Source: JAJRXR01 sp041402005 (GTDB lineage: Bacteria > Planctomycetota > Phycisphaerae > Phycisphaerales > UBA1924). From it: 64,000 nucleotides of DNA. Of this stretch, positions 50,394-59,187 are shown piece after piece (position 1 is the first letter of the stretch; each line of letters starts with the position of its first letter). The notes beneath the pieces are model-generated. The model was not told the DNA's origin. It was given only the letters and a program-made list of their open reading frames with translations, and ran no database searches. Both the position numbers and the translations under genes were made by a program. The stretch covers positions 1-64,000 of the forward strand of contig JAWKTB010000005.1 of assembly GCA_041402005.1 (NCBI GenBank). Reading direction: 5' to 3'.

Positions 50394-51734
50394 TCAGATG
50401 TCCTCGCCCCCGACAGAGCGGAGGAGGTCCTCGACCGCGGGCGGGGTGGGGTTGGCGCCCGGGTCGAGGCGGGTCTGGGAGAGGATGCGGTTGGCGGTGA
50501 GTCGCCAGCCGTCGGGCAGGGCGGTGAGGGTGTACTCGCCCTGGTACTGGATCTGGCGGGTGTGCGAGTGCCCCCAGTGGTAGACGGTGCCGTCGACGGT
50601 CCAGGTGTGGCGGACGACCGCCTGGGCGACGAGGGCGTCGCCCTTGGGGACGTACTCGGCGCGGACGACCTCGAGGTCGCCCGGGTGGAGGCCGGTGACG
50701 AGGCCGACCATGCCGCCCTGCTCGGCCTGGATGAGCGAGGACCGCACCTGCGTGTAGAGCTCCTGGAGCAGGGGGCCCTCGACGGTGCGCGCAAGTGAGT
50801 CATACACGTCGGACTCGGCGGTGTAGTCGAAAGCGCGGTAGAGGTTTGCGTGCATGGGGAGGAAGGCGGCGCGGACCTGGTCGTCGGTGGGGGGCTTGGC
50901 GTGATTCGACATGGGGAGGTCGATGAGCACGAGGCCCGAGAGCGCCCAGGCGAGGGCGCCGGCGATGACAGCGCCCATGAGGGGCGCGAACCATTCACGC
51001 CGGCGCGCCAGGGCGACGACGAACCACGCGAGCGTGAAAAGGACGACGATGGCGAGCCCAAGCGTGATCGCCGAGACGCGGACCGGATGGATCGGTGGTG
51101 GCGCGTCGGGCACGGGCTCGAAGCGCCCCGCCTCGTCCCAGCCGCGTCGCCACGTGACGGTCGGGTCCGCCTCGGAGAAGCGGACGAGCTTCATCGTGCC
51201 TTCGGCGCGGAGCTGGGCTTCGAGGACCATCTTGGGCGGATCGGCGGAGGCCTCGAACTCGGCGGCCGCCATGTCCGCGGGGTAGGTGGGCCACGTGAGA
51301 TCGACCGTCTCGGGCGGGTGGTCGGTGGGGTAGACGAGGACGGCGACGCATCGGATGAGCGCGCGCATGCCGTTCTTCGGAAAGAGCACGACCAGCGAGG
51401 GGTCGGGGTCGGCGTAGAGCTGGATCGAGTCGATGGTCGGGGTGACGCCCTCGCCATCGAGGCTGACCTTGACCTGCTCGCGCAGGACCGCTTCGAGTTG
51501 TTCCAGCAGTGGGCCACGCTCGCCCTCGGAGACGCTCTGGAGGGACTCTCGCGCGGGGGGGATCATCTCGTCGATGAAGGCGAGGTTGGCGCCGACGGTC
51601 CATCGGACGGCGTCGTCCTCGACGGAGATGCGCAGCTCGACGTGCGGACCGTCCTGGGGATGGAGGAGGTCGGCGCGCGAGTTGGGCGACGTCAGGGTGA
51701 TGACGGCGAGGATGAGGGCGAAGCACGCTCGCAA
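50394..51734 (-). CDS. Exported membrane-anchored protein of ABC operon, function unknown
   Basis: The family is not recognised. The protein has about 446 residues if TTG 51734 is the start, which puts a signal peptide (LRACFALILAVITLTSPNSR) first; no clear ribosome site is seen and the start is uncertain. An extracytoplasmic domain follows (ELRISVEDDAVRWTVGANLA). Two transmembrane helices are near residues 225-275 (SAITLGLAIVVLFTLAWFVV and LMGAVIAGALAWALSGLVLI), and a second soluble domain with many beta strands follows (YHWGHSHTRQIQYQGEYTLT). It is first in the operon with the ATPase, permease and ZnuA-like gene, so it is probably an accessory part of that transporter. Confidence 0.65.
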   Translation of the reverse strand: MRACFALILAVITLTSPNSRADLLHPQDGPHVELRISVEDDAVRWTVGANLAFIDEMIPPARESLQSVSEGERGPLLEQLEAVLREQVKVSLDGEGVTPTIDSIQLYADPDPSLVVLFPKNGMRALIRCVAVLVYPTDHPPETVDLTWPTYPADMAAAEFEASADPPKMVLEAQLRAEGTMKLVRFSEADPTVTWRRGWDEAGRFEPVPDAPPPIHPVRVSAITLGLAIVVLFTLAWFVVALARRREWFAPLMGAVIAGALAWALSGLVLIDLPMSNHAKPPTDDQVRAAFLPMHANLYRAFDYTAESDVYDSLARTVEGPLLQELYTQVRSSLIQAEQGGMVGLVTGLHPGDLEVVRAEYVPKGDALVAQAVVRHTWTVDGTVYHWGHSHTRQIQYQGEYTLTALPDGWRLTANRILSQTRLDPGANPTPPAVEDLLRSVGGEDI

Positions 51735-51868
51735 GGCGGCGATTCTACCGGGGGGGCCGAGGAGGGACGCATCCGGGGTTGGGTGGGGCGGTATGCTCGG
51801 GGTCTCCGGCGGCGCGCGGGCGGTGTCTTCGCGTGGTCCGTCCACTCGAAACTCAGGGAGCACGACAC

Positions 51869-53767
51869 ATGCGCGCCGACCGATTGCTCGTCTCTGGCCT
51901 CGTCCTCTCACTCTGGTCCGGGGCGGCGTTGGCCATCGTCGACGACGACCCGAAGACCGGCGTGTCGCAGGGCTCGCCGATCGCGGACGCCCTGGCCTCG
52001 GTCTCGCCCGAGGTGCGCGAGTACAACGACCACCTGGTCACGCTGGCGAACCCGTACATGATGGGTCGCGTGCCCGGCTCGGCGGGGATGGAGCGGGCGA
52101 TGGACTACGTCGAGTATCACTTCCGTCAGTACGGGCTGGAGCCGGCGTTCCCGACGAACCTCGACGGGGTCGACTCGCCCTTCACGTCGTACCGCGACCC
52201 GTTCGCGCTCGGCGGGCTGTGGAAGGTCCAGTCCGAGTCGCTCCAGGGCGGCGCGGCCAAGCTCACGCCGGAGAAGGACTTCGTGTTCACGGCGCTGGGC
52301 GGTTCGGGCGAGGTCTCGGGCGACGCGGTCTTCGTCGGGTACTCGATCGAGAACGGGCCCGACGGGTGGTCGAGCTACGGCGAGGAAGATGACCTGACGG
52401 GGAAAGTCGCGGTGATGTTCCGCTTCGAGCCTACCGACGAGGAGGGCAAGAGCACGTGGACCGAAGGGGGCGAGTGGTCGGGGCGGTCGTCGTTCGCGAA
52501 CAAGCTGCGCGGCGCCGCGTCGCGCGGGGCGGCGGCCGCGGTCGTGATCAACCCGCCCTGGGCGGCCGACCAGCGGGCGCAGAAGCTCGACCGGTTCCAG
52601 TCGGGCGGCGGGGGTGATTCCGCCATGCCGGTGCTGATGGTGTCGCCCGAGGGCGCGAAGAAGCTGCTGGCGGGCGCCGACGGGCGGACGCTCGAGGACC
52701 TGCGCGCGATCGCGGACGCGGGGGGCGGGGCCGTCGATCTGGGCGTCGACGTCAAGATCACCGGCAACGGGGAGCGTGAGGAGCTGGCGGCCCAGAACGT
52801 CGGGTGCGTGATCAAGGGCTCGGGCTCGCTGGCGGACGAGTGGATCGTGGTGGGGGGGCACCTCGATCACATCGGGATGGGGTACTTCGGTTCGCGGGCC
52901 GGGCCCGGGACGCTGCACCCGGGCGCGGACGACAACGCGTCGAGCGCGGCGGGGCTGATCCTGCTGTCCAAGAAGCTGTCGGAGTCGATCGCCGAGATGT
53001 CGGCGGACGCGCCGAGGCGTTCGATCTTGATCATCGAGTTCTCGGGTGAGGAGTCCGGGCTGAACGGGTCGCACCACTACGTGGAGCATCCGATCGTGCC
53101 CCTGGACAAGCACGCCCTGATGATCAACTGGGACATGATCGGGCGGATCAAGAACGAGCGGCTCACGGTGGCGGGGGTGGACACCGCCAAGGGGATGCGG
53201 GAGTTCCTCCAGCCCTTCTTTGACGAGTCGGGGCTTGAGATCACCGTGCCAGACTCGATGAACGGGGCGTCGGACCACACGAGCTTCTACATGAAGGACA
53301 TCCCGGTGCTCTTCTCGATCATCACGGACTTCCACGAGGACTACCACACGCCGGGGGACGTGAGCTGGAAGATCAACCGGGTGGGCGCGGTCAAGACGGT
53401 GGACATGTACCACGACATCATCCTGGCGGCGGCGCAGCGTCCCGAGCGGTTCGAGTTCGTCAAGTCGGAGCGTCAGGCGCCCCAGGCGCCGGCGGCGGGG
53501 CTCAAGGTGCGTCTGGGCGTGATGCCCGGGAGCTACGACCCGAACGAGCGGGGGATCCCGATCGCCTCGGTCAGCGACAACGGCCCGGCACAGAAGGCGG
53601 GGATGCTCGACGGCGACCGCCTCGTGCGTTGGGACGGGCAGAAGATCGGCGACGTCCAGCACTGGATTGAGCTGCTCTCGAAGCACGAGCCGGGCGACGT
53701 GGTGAAGGTCGGCGTGCTGCGCGATGGTGAGGAAATCACCCTGACCGTCACGCTCGAGGCTCGCTAG
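51869..53767 (+). CDS. Exported M28-family metallopeptidase with PA and PDZ domains
   Basis: The protein has 632 residues from ATG 51869 (CAGGGAG upstream). The signal peptide is DRLLVSGLVLSLWSGAALA. A PA-type insert spans about 150-300. The catalytic domain has all five zinc ligands: GGHLDHIG, GADDNASS, EFSGEESGLNGS, INWDMIG and EDYHTPGD. A C-terminal PDZ domain covers about 545-632 (GLKVRLGVMPGSYDPNERGI, DRLVRWDGQKIGDVQHWIEL). It is an aminopeptidase acting outside the cytoplasm. The stop codon overlaps that of convergent apbE by four bases. Confidence 0.9.
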   Translation: MRADRLLVSGLVLSLWSGAALAIVDDDPKTGVSQGSPIADALASVSPEVREYNDHLVTLANPYMMGRVPGSAGMERAMDYVEYHFRQYGLEPAFPTNLDGVDSPFTSYRDPFALGGLWKVQSESLQGGAAKLTPEKDFVFTALGGSGEVSGDAVFVGYSIENGPDGWSSYGEEDDLTGKVAVMFRFEPTDEEGKSTWTEGGEWSGRSSFANKLRGAASRGAAAAVVINPPWAADQRAQKLDRFQSGGGGDSAMPVLMVSPEGAKKLLAGADGRTLEDLRAIADAGGGAVDLGVDVKITGNGEREELAAQNVGCVIKGSGSLADEWIVVGGHLDHIGMGYFGSRAGPGTLHPGADDNASSAAGLILLSKKLSESIAEMSADAPRRSILIIEFSGEESGLNGSHHYVEHPIVPLDKHALMINWDMIGRIKNERLTVAGVDTAKGMREFLQPFFDESGLEITVPDSMNGASDHTSFYMKDIPVLFSIITDFHEDYHTPGDVSWKINRVGAVKTVDMYHDIILAAAQRPERFEFVKSERQAPQAPAAGLKVRLGVMPGSYDPNERGIPIASVSDNGPAQKAGMLDGDRLVRWDGQKIGDVQHWIELLSKHEPGDVVKVGVLRDGEEITLTVTLEAR

Positions 53768-54771
53768 TCGACGTGCGGCTCTTCGTCTGGGGCCGTGCGG
53801 AGGATGATCTCGGCGTTTGGGTATCTGGCCCGGAGTCGTGCAACGCCGTCGCGTCCGAGCACGGAGGCGGCGCTGGCGAGGGCGTCGGCGAGCCAAGCCT
53901 CGTCCGCGATGACGCTGACCTGGATCGGGTCCGTGAGGCCGAAGCCGGTTCGTGGGTCGATGATGTGTGAGTAGCGGACGCCGTCGGCCTCGATGAACTG
54001 GTAGCGGCCGCCGGAGGTGGCGACGGCGCGCGACGACAAGCGGAGCGTGCGGGGAGGGCCGGTGGCGTTCTCCAGCTTGACGTTCCACGCCGCGTCCGAG
54101 GTTGGGGGCGCCTGCCCGATCGCGAGGTCGCCTCCCAGATCGACGAGCGCGGCGGGATAGCCGAGATCGTTGAGGACGGCGAGGGCGCGCCCTGCGGCGT
54201 ATCCCTTGCCGATGCCGCCGAAGTCGAGGCGCATGCCGACCAGGGCGAGGCGGACACGCGAGGACGGCTCGTCGATTTCGACATGGTTCATGCCGACGAG
54301 CGTTTGGGCCTGGTCGATGCGATCTCGATCGGGGATCCGTCCCTCGCGGCGGGCCTCACGCCAGAGCGCCGTGAGCGGGCCGATCGTCGGGTCGAAGGCG
54401 CCGCCCGAGGCCTCCCAGACCTCGCGTGACTTGAGGAGAACGTCGAGGAGGTCGTGGCTGACCGGGGTCCATTCGCCGGCGTGTCGGCACAGACGCATCG
54501 CCTCGCTCTGGGGGTCGTAGTCGGAGAGGACGGCGTTGAGGCGCTCCATCTCGTCGAAGGCGGCGGCGGCGGCGGTCGCGGCGGACTCCTCGTCCGGGGC
54601 GTACAGCACCACCCGGGCACGCGAGCCCATCACCACCCTTGCGAACTCGAAGCGGCGGACGCTAGCCTCGGCTGTCCGGGCCCCCGGCCCAGGCGTTGAT
54701 CGGCAGGCGGTCAGCGGGAGAGTCAGCGCGATGATGAGCGGCGCGAGGCGTCTGAGTCTGTTTCTCTTCAT
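53764..54771 (-). CDS. apbE: FAD:protein FMN transferase (ApbE), lipoprotein
   Basis: The protein has 335 residues from ATG 54771 (54783 possible). The lipobox is in LIIALTLPLTAC. Family features are FARVVMGSRARVVLYA, NAVLSDYDPQSEAMRL, GGAFDPTIGPLTALWR, FGGIGKGYAAGRAL, ALVDLGGDLAIG and YSHIIDPRTGFG. It attaches FMN to threonine residues of flavoproteins such as NqrB/C or RnfG in the periplasm. Its 5' end overlaps that of the divergent gene at 54731 by about 40 bases, so one of the two starts may be annotated too long. Confidence 0.92.
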   Translation of the reverse strand: MKRNRLRRLAPLIIALTLPLTACRSTPGPGARTAEASVRRFEFARVVMGSRARVVLYAPDEESAATAAAAAFDEMERLNAVLSDYDPQSEAMRLCRHAGEWTPVSHDLLDVLLKSREVWEASGGAFDPTIGPLTALWREARREGRIPDRDRIDQAQTLVGMNHVEIDEPSSRVRLALVGMRLDFGGIGKGYAAGRALAVLNDLGYPAALVDLGGDLAIGQAPPTSDAAWNVKLENATGPPRTLRLSSRAVATSGGRYQFIEADGVRYSHIIDPRTGFGLTDPIQVSVIADEAWLADALASAASVLGRDGVARLRARYPNAEIILRTAPDEEPHVD

Positions 54772-55573
54772 GGCGACGATCATGGGGCTCACGGTATCCG
54801 CCCGGGGTGGGCCCGATGCCCCCGCTGCGAGCGACAAGACGATCCAGATTCGGGTTCCCGGCACAACGGTCCGTTTCGAAATGACGCGTGTGCCGGGCGG
54901 CGAGGTCGAGAACGCGGCGGGCGAGATCGTTCAGGTCGGTGACCTGTGGGTGCTGACGACCGAGGCGCCGTGGGAGTTGTACGACGTGTACCTGTACGCG
55001 CTCGACGAGCCGGAGGGTGGCGGGGGCGACGCGATCACACGTCCGAGCAAGCCGTATGTTCCCCCGGATCGGGGGTTCGGGCACACGGGGTACCCGGCGA
55101 TCGGGATGACGCGCCACGCGGCCGAATCGTTCTGCGCGTGGCTGGAGGCGAAGTCGGGGATCCCGGTGCGACTGCCGACGCCCGAGGAGTGGACGCGGGC
55201 GGCGCAGTCTGTCGCGCTCGAAGGCGCAGCATGGTGCGCGAACAACTCGGACGGCACGACACACCCTGTTGGGAAGATGCCGGCGAACGTTCACGGGCTG
55301 CGCGACATGCTCGGCAACGCTGCGGAGTGGGTCGCGACCGATTCGGGACGCCCGGCCGCGATGGGCGGGAGCTACCGCGACGCGTGCGACGCGTGCACGC
55401 CGACCGCGATGCAGCGTCAGACGCCGGCGTGGAACACGTCGGATCCACAGATCCCCAAGAGCGTGTGGTGGCTGGCGGACTGCTCGTGGGTGGGGTTCCG
55501 GTTCGTGGTGGAGGTAGAGAAGATGCCGGAGAACGTGGGGCGATCGGGCGAGGAGGCGGCGGATGACGAGTGA
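54731..55573 (+). CDS. Exported formylglycine-generating-enzyme (SUMF1)-like protein
   Basis: The protein has 280 residues from ATG 54731 (GGGAG upstream); ATG 54770 is an in-frame alternative that almost removes the overlap with apbE. The signal peptide is ARRLSLFLFMATIMGLTVSA. The SUMF1/EgtB/PvdO fold is seen in PAIGMTRHAAESFCAWLEAK, PVRLPTPEEWTRAAQS, GLRDMLGNAAEWVATD and the final DCSWVGFRFVVE. The copper-binding cysteines of true sulfatase-modifying enzymes are not evident, so the activity is unclear. It overlaps the following Gfo/Idh gene by 11 bases, indicating translational coupling with the sugar cluster. Confidence 0.8.
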   Translation: MMSGARRLSLFLFMATIMGLTVSARGGPDAPAASDKTIQIRVPGTTVRFEMTRVPGGEVENAAGEIVQVGDLWVLTTEAPWELYDVYLYALDEPEGGGGDAITRPSKPYVPPDRGFGHTGYPAIGMTRHAAESFCAWLEAKSGIPVRLPTPEEWTRAAQSVALEGAAWCANNSDGTTHPVGKMPANVHGLRDMLGNAAEWVATDSGRPAAMGGSYRDACDACTPTAMQRQTPAWNTSDPQIPKSVWWLADCSWVGFRFVVEVEKMPENVGRSGEEAADDE

Positions 55574-56894
55574 GCGGAGTCTGACGAGGCGGGAGTTTGT
55601 CGCGACGGGGGCGGCGATCGGGGCGGCGGGGTTGCTGGCGCCGCGCGTGCTGGCGGGGCGGGTGGGGCGCGTCAAGGCGTCCGAGCTGCGCGTCGGCGTG
55701 ATCGGTTGCGGCGGGCGGGGGACGGGCGCGGTCGTGCAGGCGCTCAGCGCCGATCCGGGCGCCGTGCTCTGGGCGATGGGCGACCTGTTCCCCGAGAAGA
55801 TCGAGTCGTGCCTCGGGCATGTCCGCTCGGCGATGGAGGAGCTCGACAAGGAGGACTCGGACGGGGGGTGGAACAAGAAGATCCAGGTCCCGGACGATCG
55901 GCGGTTCGTCGGGCTTGATAGCTACGCGGGCGTGCTGCGGTCCGAAGTGGACGTGGTGCTGCTGACGACGCCGCCGGCGTTCAGGCCGAGGCACCTGATG
56001 TCGTCGATCGGCGCGGGGCGGCACGTGTTCTGTGAGAAGCCGGTCGCGGTGGACGCGCCGGGGCTGCGCGACGTGTTCGAGGCGTCACGCCGGGCGGAGG
56101 CGGCGGGCCTGAGCCTGATGTCCGGCTTCTGCTGGCGGTACCAGGACCAGGTCAAGGAATGCTTCGAGCATCTCGCCGCGGGGGGCGTCGGCGAGCTGCA
56201 CACGATCCAGACGACGTACAACACGACGGGGTGGGTCGCGCCCCATCCGAGGCAGGATGGGTGGTCGGACACCGAGTTCCAGCTTCGCAACTGGCAATAC
56301 TTCACGCCGATCTCGGGGGATCACATCGTCGAGCAGGCGGTGCACGCGATCGACTGGATCGGGTGGGCGATGGGGGACCAGCCGCCCGAGCGGTGCTGGG
56401 CGGTGGGGGGGCGTTCGACGAGACCCGACACGCCCGAGACGGGCAACGTGTGGGACAACTTCTCGATCACGTACGAGTACCCGGGCGGGGTGCGGGCGTA
56501 CCACATGTGCCGCCACTGGCCCAACACGCCGTCGGACAACTCGGCGTACTTCATCGGCTCCGAAGGGCGGTGCGTGATGCAGCCTTGGAACGGGCGGCAC
56601 GAGGTCATGGGCGAGCGACCCTGGAAGGGGACCGCCGTCGGCAACGACATGTACCAGCGCGAGCACGACGTCCTGTTCAAGTCGATCCGCGAGGGCAAGC
56701 CCCTCAACGACGGCGAGCGGATGTCGAAGACGACGCTGCTGGCGCTCATGGGGCGGATGGCGGCGTACACGGGGCAGGTGGTGACGTGGGATCAGGCGAT
56801 GGGGAGTCAGGAGAATCTGAACCCCGGGGCGTGGGCGATGGGGCCCCGGGAGACGCCAAAGGTTGCCGTGCCTGGGACGAAGCCATTGACGTGA
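55563..56894 (+). CDS. Tat-exported Gfo/Idh/MocA-family oxidoreductase
   Basis: The protein has 443 residues. The Tat signal is SLTRREFVATGAAIGAAGLL. The NAD(P)-binding Rossmann domain has LRVGVIGCGGRGTGAVVQAL and the conserved HVFCEKPVAVD. The C-terminal substrate domain is the planctomycete secreted type (SGDHIVEQAVHAIDWIGWAM, FSITYEYPGGVRAYHM). Like glucose-fructose oxidoreductase it probably works in the periplasm with tightly bound cofactor, oxidising or reducing a sugar. It begins the sugar cluster after the SUMF1-like gene. Confidence 0.9.
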   Translation: MTSERSLTRREFVATGAAIGAAGLLAPRVLAGRVGRVKASELRVGVIGCGGRGTGAVVQALSADPGAVLWAMGDLFPEKIESCLGHVRSAMEELDKEDSDGGWNKKIQVPDDRRFVGLDSYAGVLRSEVDVVLLTTPPAFRPRHLMSSIGAGRHVFCEKPVAVDAPGLRDVFEASRRAEAAGLSLMSGFCWRYQDQVKECFEHLAAGGVGELHTIQTTYNTTGWVAPHPRQDGWSDTEFQLRNWQYFTPISGDHIVEQAVHAIDWIGWAMGDQPPERCWAVGGRSTRPDTPETGNVWDNFSITYEYPGGVRAYHMCRHWPNTPSDNSAYFIGSEGRCVMQPWNGRHEVMGERPWKGTAVGNDMYQREHDVLFKSIREGKPLNDGERMSKTTLLALMGRMAAYTGQVVTWDQAMGSQENLNPGAWAMGPRETPKVAVPGTKPLT

Positions 56895-56904
56895 GGAGGC
56901 AGGC

Positions 56905-57876
56905 GTGACGAGTCGGCGGGAGTTCTTGGCGGTGGCGGGTGGCGCGGCGGCGGCCGTGACGCTCGGGAGGAACGCTCCAGCGCAGACGCAGCCCACGCGC
57001 GAGAAGCCGGCTCCGAGCGGGCCCCGGATCCGCAAGGCGCTCAAGTACGGCATGATCGACGCCGGCGACACGGTGCGGGCCAAGTTCGAGATCGCGATGG
57101 AGGCGGGCTTCGAGGGGGTCGAACTCGACAGCCCGAGCGATCTTGACAAGAACGAGGTGCTGCGAGCCAAGGAGGCGACCGGGATCGAGATCCCGGGGGT
57201 CGTGGACTCGGTGCACTGGCAGAAGACACTGGGGGACGCGGACCCGGCGGTGCGAGCCGAGGGGCGCCATGCGCTGGAGAAGGCGCTATTTGACTGCCGA
57301 GACTACGGCGGGACGAGCGTGCTGCTCGTCCCGGCGGTCGTGAACGAGAGCATCTCGTACGCCCAGGCATGGGCCAACTCGCAGGAGCAACTCCAACGAT
57401 CGCTGGCGGTCGCGCGCGAGGCCGGCGTCTCGATCGCGCTCGAGAACGTCTGGAACAACTTCCTGCTCGGTCCGGTCGAGGCGCGGGAGTACGTGGACTC
57501 GCTCGCGGGGATGAACGGGCAGCCGATCCGGTACCCAGTCAACGATCGGGATTACGTCCGGTTCATGCCGATCGGGTGGCACCTGGATATCGGGAACCTC
57601 TGGTTCTACGCCTGGCCCGAGCACTGGATCGAACTGCTGGGGCCGCGCATCCTGAAGCTCGACGTCAAGGGCTACTCCCGAGCCAAGGCGGACAAGGAAG
57701 GCAAGTGGGCGGGCTTCGGCGTCGAGATCGGCGACGGGGACATCCCCTGGGAGCGCGTCAACAAGGCTCTCGACAAGATCGGGTATCGTGGCTGGGCGGC
57801 GGCGGAAGTGAAGGGTGGCGACCTCGCCCGTCTCAAGGACGTCAGCGCCCGCATGGACCGCGTGTTCAACCTGTAG
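56905..57876 (+). CDS. Tat-exported TIM-barrel sugar isomerase/epimerase
   Basis: The protein has 323 residues from GTG 56905 (GAGGAGG upstream). The Tat-type N-terminus is TSRREFLAVAGGAAAAVTLG. The xylose-isomerase-like AP-endonuclease-2 barrel includes IAMEAGFEGVELDSP, ISIALENVWNNFLL, IGWHLDIGNLWFYAWPEHW and WAAAEVKGGD, with Glu, His-x-Asp and Glu at the expected metal sites. An exported isomerase of this type is typical of planctomycete sugar clusters; the substrate is not known. It is 10 bases after the first Gfo/Idh gene. Confidence 0.87.
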   Translation: MTSRREFLAVAGGAAAAVTLGRNAPAQTQPTREKPAPSGPRIRKALKYGMIDAGDTVRAKFEIAMEAGFEGVELDSPSDLDKNEVLRAKEATGIEIPGVVDSVHWQKTLGDADPAVRAEGRHALEKALFDCRDYGGTSVLLVPAVVNESISYAQAWANSQEQLQRSLAVAREAGVSIALENVWNNFLLGPVEAREYVDSLAGMNGQPIRYPVNDRDYVRFMPIGWHLDIGNLWFYAWPEHWIELLGPRILKLDVKGYSRAKADKEGKWAGFGVEIGDGDIPWERVNKALDKIGYRGWAAAEVKGGDLARLKDVSARMDRVFNL

Positions 57877-57895
57877 TCTCTGGGCGGAGGTGAGC

Positions 57896-59176
57896 ATGAT
57901 GAGCAAGATGACACGCCGGGACGTGATCAAGGCGGGGGCGCTGGGGGTCGGGGCGCTCGTGACGCCGGCGTTCGCGTCGAGGCTGGCGCGGGTCGGGAGC
58001 GACCGGATCGGGGTCGGCCTGATCGGGTGCGGCGGGCGCGGCACGGGCGCCGCGTGGAACGCGCTCGAGGCGGATCCATCGGTCAACATCGTCGCCCTCG
58101 CCGACGTGTTCCAGGATCGGCTGGACGGGGCGCTGGGGCACCTCAACGGCGAGGCGTCTTGGAACGGGCGGATCGACGTGCCGGCGGAGCGTCGGTTCGT
58201 CGGGTTCGAGGCGTACGAGAAGCTGCTGGCGCTGCCCGAGGTGGACTACGTCTGCATCGCGACGCCGCCACATTTCCGGCCGATCCACTTCGAGGAGGCG
58301 GTGCGCCGGGGCAAGCACGTGTTCATGGAGAAGCCGGTCGCGGTGGACGCGACGGGCATCCGGCGCGTGATCGCGGCGGCGAAGAAGGCGGACCACGCGG
58401 GCCTGTCCGTCGTCGCCGGCACGCAGCGCCGGCACGAGCGCTGCTACCTCGAGCTGATGGACCGCGTGCACTCGGGCCAGCTCGGCGAGCTGGTCGGCGC
58501 TTCGTGCTACTGGAACCAGGGCGGGCTCTGGGTCCACGAGCGCCAGCCGGATGAGTCCGACATGGAGTACCAGATCCGCAACTGGTTGTACTTTTGCTGG
58601 CTCTCGGGCGACCACATCTGCGAGCAGCACATCCACAACCTGGACGTGATCAACTGGGCGATGGGCTCGACGCCTCTCAGGGCGATGGGGATGGGCGGGC
58701 GCCAGGTGCGCACAGGCCCCGAGTACGGCAACATCTTCGACCACTTCTCGATCGAGTACGAGTACCCGGGGGGCGTGCGCGTGCAGAGCATGTGCCGCCA
58801 GATCGACGGGTGCGCGGGGCGCGTGGACGAGCGGCTGGCCGGCACAAGAGGCTCGGCGATCGCCTGGCCCGGACGCTCCCAGATCTGGGGCGAGAACGCC
58901 TGGGAGTTCAAGGGCGACAACCCGAATCCCTACATGGTCGAGCACAAGGACCTGATCGCTTCGATCCGGGGCGAGTGCACGCGGCTGAACGAGGGCGTGC
59001 GGGTCGCCGAGAGCGCGCTGACCGCGATCATGGGGCGGATGAGCGCGTACACGGGCCAGGAGGTCACGTGGGAGCAGGCGATGGGGTCGAAGCTTGATCT
59101 GGCGCCGGCGGCGTACGAGTTCGGAGCGGTCGAGGTCGATCCCGTGCCGACGCCGGGTCGGACGCCATTGGTGTGA
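57896..59176 (+). CDS. Tat-exported Gfo/Idh/MocA-family oxidoreductase
   Basis: The protein has 426 residues from ATG 57896 (GGAGG upstream; ATG 57899 possible). The signal is KMTRRDVIKAGALGVGALVT. It has the Rossmann motif GVGLIGCGGRGTGAAWNAL, HVFMEKPVAVDATGI, and a substrate domain with SGDHICEQHIHNLDVINWAM. It is paralogous to the protein encoded at 55563 but distinct in sequence, suggesting successive steps on related sugars. The C-terminus (VDPVPTPGRTPLV) mirrors the first paralogue's. Confidence 0.9.
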   Translation: MMSKMTRRDVIKAGALGVGALVTPAFASRLARVGSDRIGVGLIGCGGRGTGAAWNALEADPSVNIVALADVFQDRLDGALGHLNGEASWNGRIDVPAERRFVGFEAYEKLLALPEVDYVCIATPPHFRPIHFEEAVRRGKHVFMEKPVAVDATGIRRVIAAAKKADHAGLSVVAGTQRRHERCYLELMDRVHSGQLGELVGASCYWNQGGLWVHERQPDESDMEYQIRNWLYFCWLSGDHICEQHIHNLDVINWAMGSTPLRAMGMGGRQVRTGPEYGNIFDHFSIEYEYPGGVRVQSMCRQIDGCAGRVDERLAGTRGSAIAWPGRSQIWGENAWEFKGDNPNPYMVEHKDLIASIRGECTRLNEGVRVAESALTAIMGRMSAYTGQEVTWEQAMGSKLDLAPAAYEFGAVEVDPVPTPGRTPLV

Positions 59177-59187
59177 GGGAGAGCGTG

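Noticed and set aside
51908..54088. Reverse open frame (726 codons) opposite the M28 peptidase
   Set aside because: It is the shadow of a well-supported gene, with no motif or ribosome site.
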